Assembly (NCBI GenBank): GCA_026225215.1
Contig: JAMFSI010000015.1
Location: forward strand, 1-62,809
Source of the DNA: Sphingomonas palustris
GTDB lineage: Bacteria > Pseudomonadota > Alphaproteobacteria > Sphingomonadales > Sphingomonadaceae
Length of the DNA: 62,809 nucleotides
Direction of reading: 5' to 3'
The stretch's first letter is position 1. Every line of letters begins with the position of its first letter. The position numbers and the translations under genes were made by a program. Positions 58,661 to 62,809 of this stretch are shown one piece after another. The notes below the pieces were generated by a model. It searched no databases and was not told the origin of the DNA. It saw only the letters and a program-made list of their open reading frames with translations.

Positions 58661-58750
58661 ATGACTTACACCAAAACTGCGGAAGAATTTGAGGGCGGCC
58701 TGTGCTTGCAGACCCCATCGCCAATCTCGTTCTCGGGAGAAGGGGAGTGA
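58661..58750 (+). CDS. Very short ORF or leader before the PAPS-reductase-like gene
   Basis: 29 codons from ATG 58661 (AGGATGGA upstream), ending with GTGA overlap with the next start. The peptide MTYTKTAEEFEGGLCLQTPS has no recognised family. May only couple translation. Confidence 0.25.
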   Translation: MTYTKTAEEFEGGLCLQTPSPISFSGEGE

Positions 58751-59589
58751 GCAATCCCTACCTTATCACTGGCCCGGCGTTAATATCGTTCTCAGGCGGT
58801 CGCACATCAGCCTACATGCTCAAGCAGATCCTTGCTGCGCACGGCGGCACGCTGCCCGACGACGTCCACGTCTGCTTCGCCAACACCGGCAAGGAGCGCG
58901 AGGAGACGCTGCGGTTCGTGCACGAGTGCGCGACGCGGTGGGGCATCCAGGTGCATTGGCTGGAGTTCGTTACCGACCTTCGTAGCGTTGGCGCAGCAGG
59001 TCGCTTCGAGGAGGTGGGATTAAACAGCGCCTCACGAAACGGTGAGCCGTTCGATCGGCTGATTGAGCGCAAGAAGTCGATCCCATCGACGGTCACTGGA
59101 CGTTGGTGCACCGATTTCCTCAAGGTGAGGGCCCTACACGATTTCATGGCGACGCAGGGTTTCGAGCTTGGGCAATACACCGAAGTCATCGGCATCCGTG
59201 CAGATGAGGCCGATCGCGCCAAGCGCCTCCAGGAAAGCGAGCGCAATGTCGCGAGCGACATTGCGCTCCCGCTGATCAGTGCCGGCGTTCGAAAGGCGGA
59301 TGTGCTTGCATTTTGGAAGGCGCAGCCCTTCGATCTTCTCTTGCCTCGCGGCTACGGCAATTGCGATCACTGCCCCTTCGTCGGCAGCAAGAACCGGATT
59401 GCGCGCGCACGCTTCGACCCGGCCGGCACATTGTGGTGGGCAGAGCACGAGAAGGCAAAGGTGTTCAGCTTTGGCCGCACATTCAGCATGGTCGATATTC
59501 TCGGGATGGCAGCCAGCGAGCCGCAGCTCTTGCCTGACGACAATGCGGACGCCGAATGCGGCACCTGGTGCACGGGAGAGGCATCATGA
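58747..59589 (+). CDS. PAPS-reductase/PP-loop ATP-pyrophosphatase-like protein
   Basis: 280 aa from GTG 58747 (GGGAG seven bases upstream; GTG 58702 is an alternative). PP-loop LISFSGGRTSAYMLKQILA at residues 12-30, then FANTGKEREETLRFVHECA, IPSTVTGRWCTDFLKVRAL and GNCDHCPFVGSKNRIARA. The family covers PAPS reductases and phage-borne relatives of unknown chemistry (DNA or tRNA modification, sulfur transfer). The PP-loop and Cys cluster are intact. Confidence 0.8.
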   Translation: MSNPYLITGPALISFSGGRTSAYMLKQILAAHGGTLPDDVHVCFANTGKEREETLRFVHECATRWGIQVHWLEFVTDLRSVGAAGRFEEVGLNSASRNGEPFDRLIERKKSIPSTVTGRWCTDFLKVRALHDFMATQGFELGQYTEVIGIRADEADRAKRLQESERNVASDIALPLISAGVRKADVLAFWKAQPFDLLLPRGYGNCDHCPFVGSKNRIARARFDPAGTLWWAEHEKAKVFSFGRTFSMVDILGMAASEPQLLPDDNADAECGTWCTGEAS

Positions 59590-59777
59590 GCGCCTGGGCC
59601 GCCTACGAAGACCAAGCCGGCGCGATGCACGTCCTGCCGATGGATGACCTCAAGCCGCATGTCCTGGGTGACGGGTGCTGGTGCAAGCCGACGCCCGAGG
59701 ATGATCGGTCGGACATCGTCGTTCACCACAGCATGGATCGGCGGGAATACACGCGAGAGATGGGGAGGGTGCAGTGA
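59586..59777 (+). CDS. Conserved small phage protein
   Basis: 63 aa, ATGA coupled. The pattern MHVLPMDDLKPHVLGDGCWC, KPTPEDDRSDIVVHHSMDRR is widespread in phages and prophages, usually as a lone small protein. Unknown function. Confidence 0.65.
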   Translation: MSAWAAYEDQAGAMHVLPMDDLKPHVLGDGCWCKPTPEDDRSDIVVHHSMDRREYTREMGRVQ

Positions 59778-60118
59778 GGAGCACCGAGGCAAACGATTTC
59801 GTGATCGAATCCGATGGCCGAACGGTCTGGGTTCATCGCGGTGCTGAGACCATCGGCCGCTTCGGCCGCATGGGTGTAGATGTCCACTCCACCATGGCCG
59901 AACAGACAGAGGGCGCAGGGCAGTGCAAGTGCTGCACGCATGGCCTCACGGGCTGGAAAGAATGGCGTCTGTTCCAATTTGCGATGCGTCAGCACCATGG
60001 GGCAGATGTTGGGGACAGGTGGGCGCCGGACCGCTTGATCGCTGACTGGCCGAATGCGCAGTTCTACGGCCCACGCCCCGCCATCCCCGCAGACCTTGGG
60101 CTTGAGGAGTGGTGGTGA
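59774..60118 (+). CDS. Hypothetical early protein (GTG start)
   Basis: 114 aa from GTG 59774. FVIESDGRTVWVHRGAETIG, RFGRMGVDVHSTMAEQ then CKCCTHGLTGWKEWRLFQFA. The N-terminal module recurs among phages infecting alphaproteobacteria. A CxCC group may bind metal. Confidence 0.55.
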   Translation: MRSTEANDFVIESDGRTVWVHRGAETIGRFGRMGVDVHSTMAEQTEGAGQCKCCTHGLTGWKEWRLFQFAMRQHHGADVGDRWAPDRLIADWPNAQFYGPRPAIPADLGLEEWW

Positions 60119-60321
60119 TGCGGATCATCAGCAAATCACGGAAGCATTTCCACGGCACGCACAAGGGCCATGAGATCAACATCGATCGGGAGTCTGACGG
60201 CCGGTTTTACATCATCGTGAAGGATTTCGATGGCGGCTATGCTTACGATGGCTGGACTCCTGGAGATGTCCACACGATGCCCGAGGCGAAGCGCGAAGCA
60301 ATCAAGGGAGCGATGCTATGA
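60118..60321 (+). CDS. Hypothetical small protein
   Basis: 67 aa from ATG 60118 (TGATG). Beta-rich: KHFHGTHKGHEINIDRESDG, RFYIIVKDFDGGYAYDGWTP. Similar small proteins exist in phages; role unknown. Confidence 0.55.
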   Translation: MRIISKSRKHFHGTHKGHEINIDRESDGRFYIIVKDFDGGYAYDGWTPGDVHTMPEAKREAIKGAML

Positions 60322-60665
60322 CCCCCAACACCCCATCAAAGGCCGCGCAGGAACGAGTGGATACCATCGTCCAAAACCCATCGCGGATTGACTTGCGAGG
60401 ACGTGATCTTGTCGCCCTCGAACTCGACCGGATCAGCGAGGTGATTGCCCGATACGAAAGGCAACTGAACGGCGGGGCTGGCGACTTTACGCCGCTTCGT
60501 GCCCTCATCCTCCCACCCGACGAGCCGACGCCTGCCGAGGTGCTGCGGGAGGCATACGAGGCTGAAGCTGATTTTGAGGATGATCCTCGTCCCTTCCCGC
60601 GAGACTTTAGCCGCCAAGCCGCCGCCCTCGACGCCATGGGCTATGAGATCAGGAGGAAGGGGTGA
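60318..60665 (+). CDS. Hypothetical early protein
   Basis: 115 aa, ATGA coupled. Begins with a long helix (ERVDTIVQNPSRIDLRGRDL) and has an acidic C-terminal helix (VLREAYEAEADFEDDPRPFP). No family. Confidence 0.5.
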   Translation: MTPNTPSKAAQERVDTIVQNPSRIDLRGRDLVALELDRISEVIARYERQLNGGAGDFTPLRALILPPDEPTPAEVLREAYEAEADFEDDPRPFPRDFSRQAAALDAMGYEIRRKG

Positions 60666-60832
60666 TGCTCAAGCTGCTGAACTTCCTCTGGACCGGATGC
60701 TGGCACGAATGGGCAGAACATAGGCGAGGTCCGTACACACGCAAAGACGACTTCGGAGGCTATCGAGAGGGAGCTTACGTCATATACAGTTGCGCCAAAT
60801 GCGGGCGCCTCAGGCAGGAAACCAGCGTATGA
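60665..60832 (+). CDS. Small Cys protein
   Basis: 55 aa from ATG 60665 (TGATG). LLNFLWTGCWHEWAEHRRGP and YSCAKCGRLRQE: a CxxC knuckle with upstream Cys/His may bind zinc. Found by the overlapping starts and stops of the operon. Confidence 0.5.
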   Translation: MLKLLNFLWTGCWHEWAEHRRGPYTRKDDFGGYREGAYVIYSCAKCGRLRQETSV

Positions 60833-61185
60833 CACCCACCGAACAAGCCGCAGCCCAGCGTTGCGCGGACCTGTGTAATGCGGAGCCGGAGTCTGATGGT
60901 AAATGGAAGGCCTCAGATTTCGACGATAGCATGGCGTCCGCTGGCAAAGCTTTCCGCAAATACGTCGCGCGCACGAGCGAAATCGCGGAGGAAGCGATCA
61001 GGGGTTGCTACTTTCGCCACCTCGATCCACTCATCCTGCCGAAGCAGGTTGACGTTCTGGCCACAGTGTTCCGCGAAGCCGATCCCGAACGTGATGATGA
61101 ATGGGACTATGGGCCCTACGCGGAAGCCTTGCGCAAGGCTCTATCGGCACGGGGCCTCAAGATCGTGGAGGCTGGCGATGAGTGA
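60829..61185 (+). CDS. Hypothetical early protein
   Basis: 118 aa from ATG 60829 (ATGA). FRKYVARTSEIAEEAIRGCY, FRHLDPLILPKQVDVLATVF: helical. Unknown. Confidence 0.5.
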   Translation: MTPTEQAAAQRCADLCNAEPESDGKWKASDFDDSMASAGKAFRKYVARTSEIAEEAIRGCYFRHLDPLILPKQVDVLATVFREADPERDDEWDYGPYAEALRKALSARGLKIVEAGDE

Positions 61186-61414
61186 CCCCACACCCGCAGA
61201 GATCGCCGCCGGTCTGACGAAGGCGCAGAAGCGTGGCGTGTTAATACTTTCGGGAATTTGGGCGTCTCGTGTATTGCCGGATAGGATGGTTTGGCTTGAC
61301 CCGCAATTGTTGGAAACCACAGCCCCTTTAAGAACAGGTCACGAGCGCGTTCGCTTAACACCCCTCGGCCTCGCAGTCCGCGCCTATCTTATGGAGCAGA
61401 AAGATGCCGATTGA
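61178..61414 (+). CDS. Hypothetical small protein, possible winged helix
   Basis: 78 aa from ATG 61178. Contains GLTKAQKRGVLILSGIWASR, RVRLTPLGLAVRAYLMEQ: the 'LT..GL.VR' ending is typical of small winged-helix phage proteins. Unknown. Confidence 0.5.
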   Translation: MSDPTPAEIAAGLTKAQKRGVLILSGIWASRVLPDRMVWLDPQLLETTAPLRTGHERVRLTPLGLAVRAYLMEQKDAD

Positions 61415-61664
61415 ACCGACTGATGAGGATATCCTGGAAGTTCTGCAGTTGACTACGGATGCGGACAAAGCATGGTTCGTCAAAGCTGTGCGTAATGGTA
61501 TGCTTGTAAATCGGCGCGATCTCGCCCACGCCCGCACCATCGCCCGCCTGCGGGTTGCTGTGGAGGCGCTCGGACGGATCGGATGGTACGGACTTCCTGG
61601 AAAAGAATACCGGCGTATTGCTCGCGAGGCAGAAGCCCTCGTCAAGGACAACAGCCGTGCGTGA
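61404..61664 (+). CDS. Hypothetical small protein
   Basis: 86 aa: EPTDEDILEVLQLTTDADKA, WFVKAVRNGMLVNRRDLAHA. Helical, common layout in phage accessory genes. Overlaps neighbours by 8-11 bases. Confidence 0.5.
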   Translation: MPIEPTDEDILEVLQLTTDADKAWFVKAVRNGMLVNRRDLAHARTIARLRVAVEALGRIGWYGLPGKEYRRIAREAEALVKDNSRA

Positions 61665-61899
61665 GTTGATCGAGAGGCTTCGGGAGATCGGCGAGGAAGA
61701 AGGCCTGTACGAATGCGATCAGGCCGCCAACGCCCTCGAAGCCGCTGAGGCGATGGCTGCGGCGCTGGGCCCGTTCGCCGAGGCATCCTCGCATTTGCAT
61801 CCATCTCACCCGGCAGACGGCGAGACCCTGGACGGCTTCAAGGTGAAGCAATTCTGGGCTGCAAACATAGCCCTCGCCAACTGGGAGGCATTGAAATGA
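61657..61899 (+). CDS. Hypothetical small protein (GTG start)
   Basis: 80 aa from GTG 61657. LIERLREIGEEEGLYECDQA, ANALEAAEAM: acidic helix of a type frequent in phage ORFs. ATGA overlap with the next gene. Confidence 0.5.
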   Translation: MRELIERLREIGEEEGLYECDQAANALEAAEAMAAALGPFAEASSHLHPSHPADGETLDGFKVKQFWAANIALANWEALK

Positions 61900-62270
61900 C
61901 TAAATTCCGCAAAAAGCCTGTCGTGATTGATGCAACACAGTGGCATAAAAATGGCGACCACCCTCTCGATTACGCAAAAAATCAAGAGGGCTTTGCAGAA
62001 GGTCGACTTGTTACCTTCTCGGCTGCGTACTGCGCCTCTCAAAAATGGGAGGGACAAGTTGTCCGGTACTATCGGACACCGGACTGCAATGGACAGAACG
62101 CATGTAAGCACTGCGCCGAGGTCATGCACAAACACGGCTGGATCGAGACGCTTGAAGGCGGCCACATAGTTTGCCCCGGTGATTGGATCATTACCGGCGT
62201 GAAAGGAGAGCTTTACCCGTGCCGCGCTGATATTTTCGCTATGACTTATGAGGAGGTGTCCGATGCCTAA
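61896..62270 (+). CDS. Conserved phage protein, KFRKKPVVIDA family
   Basis: 124 aa: MTKFRKKPVVIDATQWHKNG start, Cys-containing middle (DCNGQNACKHCAEVMHKHGW), and HIVCPGDWIITGVKGELYPC end. A very widespread phage and prophage protein of unknown role. The C-terminal 19 residues resemble the remnant at 52-108. The stop overlaps the HNH gene on the opposite strand by 32 bases. Confidence 0.75.
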   Translation: MTKFRKKPVVIDATQWHKNGDHPLDYAKNQEGFAEGRLVTFSAAYCASQKWEGQVVRYYRTPDCNGQNACKHCAEVMHKHGWIETLEGGHIVCPGDWIITGVKGELYPCRADIFAMTYEEVSDA

Positions 62271-62715
62271 CGCCCAAACGGGTTACAGTGCGGATGCGAT
62301 GACAGTTTGCACAGACTACCTCGCAAAGATCGATTTCTGCCTTAGCCTGAGCAATACTTTTGGCGCTCGAAACATTAATCGTTTTGATCGTGCCGATGTG
62401 ATCAAATTCCAATGCGGCGGCATGGCCTCTAAACCCACAATCAATGCAGCCATGCTCAAGCTTGAAAGCATCCAGCCAGTCGCGAATGCGAGACGCTCGG
62501 TCGTTAGCTTGCCGATTGATGCGCTCACGGTATCCCGGCCCTTCGAGTCTACGTTCGCGCCAAACTTTGACCTGCTGAGGAGTAAAAACCCTCTTCGGAC
62601 GCGCTCTCTCGCGACAGGTATCAGAGCAGAACTTCGCCGCTCTTTTGGCTTGAAATGCGCTTCCACAATGCGTGCATGTGAACGGCTTAGGACTGGTTTT
62701 AGACCAAGAAAGCAT
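62239..62715 (-). CDS. HNH homing endonuclease inserted in the early operon
   Basis: 158 aa. The N-terminal zinc ribbon (FTCTHCGSAFQAKRAAKFCS, DTCR) is followed by a basic linker and a C-terminal HNH domain (CIDCGFRGHAAALEFDHI, EVVCANCHRIRTVTR). The only minus-strand gene in the early operon, placed between the intact KFRKKPVV gene and a second copy of that gene's 3' end. This is typical of a mobile free-standing endonuclease. Confidence 0.8.
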   Translation of the reverse strand: MLSWSKTSPKPFTCTHCGSAFQAKRAAKFCSDTCRERARPKRVFTPQQVKVWRERRLEGPGYRERINRQANDRASRIRDWLDAFKLEHGCIDCGFRGHAAALEFDHIGTIKTINVSSAKSIAQAKAEIDLCEVVCANCHRIRTVTRLGVRHRTPPHKS

Positions 62716-62809
62716 GGCGTATCGGTACCATCCGTGGCTTATCCCTGCAAGCCCGATATTTTTGATGCGACCTATGAGGCATTGAAATGACGCAGTGGAG
62801 AGACATCGA
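62683..62809. repeat. Terminal redundancy, right copy
   Basis: Identical to bases 1-127. Remove one copy to obtain the 62,682-bp circle. It carries the HNH start codon region and the 3' gene remnant (62734-62790). Confidence 0.9.

Noticed and set aside
62248..62790. 180-codon plus-strand frame over the HNH gene
   Set aside because: Mostly the shadow of the HNH gene; only its last 19 codons (the gene remnant) are meaningful.

Overview
The window is one complete, circularly closed genome of a temperate tailed phage. It has podovirus (short-tail) architecture and its host is probably an alphaproteobacterium, most likely of the Sphingomonadales. The first 127 bases recur exactly as the last 127, so the unique circle is 62,682 bp. 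Evidence for a temperate short-tailed phage: terminase, portal, head-completion proteins related to P22 gp4 and gp10, three ejection-type proteins, tailspikes and a lysis cassette; no tail sheath, tube or tape-measure gene; a tyrosine integrase with excisionase next to a 50-bp piece of tRNA-Gln (the likely attP); and a CI/Cro-type switch. The host assignment is inference from protein resemblance and GC-rich codon use, not proof.

Layout. (a) 1-1857 is the end of the rightward early operon; it is broken by a partial IS66-family element (1854 to about 3132) that also truncates the last gene of the leftward late operon. (b) 3131-38040 (minus strand) is the late region. In transcription order it holds small proteins, TerS, TerL, portal, a GroES-like co-chaperonin, a probable scaffold, capsid, head-completion proteins, ejection proteins (including a sulfotransferase-GNAT fusion), a tail fibre, the lysis genes (lysozyme, holin, nested spanins), a tailspike and a group of proteins with Sec signal peptides. 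(c) 38210-45869 (minus) is the replication module: VapE-type helicase, VRR-NUC nuclease, two further helicases, a GIY-YIG homing endonuclease and a DnaA-domain-IV protein. An iteron cluster at 38424-38713 looks like the origin. (d) 46019-48820 is the control region: a Cro-like gene (minus), a CI-like gene followed by a lipoprotein (plus), a P63C-domain gene (minus) and the main early promoter. Near-identical 18-bp operators cover the -10 boxes of both lytic promoters, 2.3 kb apart. (e) 48853-62682 (plus) is the early/accessory operon. It consists of many very small, overlapping genes plus a RecE-like nuclease, a RecT-like annealing protein, a DUF7666-type repeat protein, HNH endonucleases, excisionase, integrase, attP and a PAPS-reductase-like protein.

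How it works together (inference): the short CI-like repressor, which has no self-cleavage domain, would silence both the leftward cro promoter and the rightward early promoter through the shared operators. The P63C protein lies next to the second operator pair and could be an antirepressor. During lysogeny the phage would sit in a host tRNA-Gln(TTG) gene and express CI and the lipoprotein. In lytic growth VapE and the helicases would act at the iterons, followed by the long leftward late operon. Function assignments come from motifs read by eye; no database search was run.
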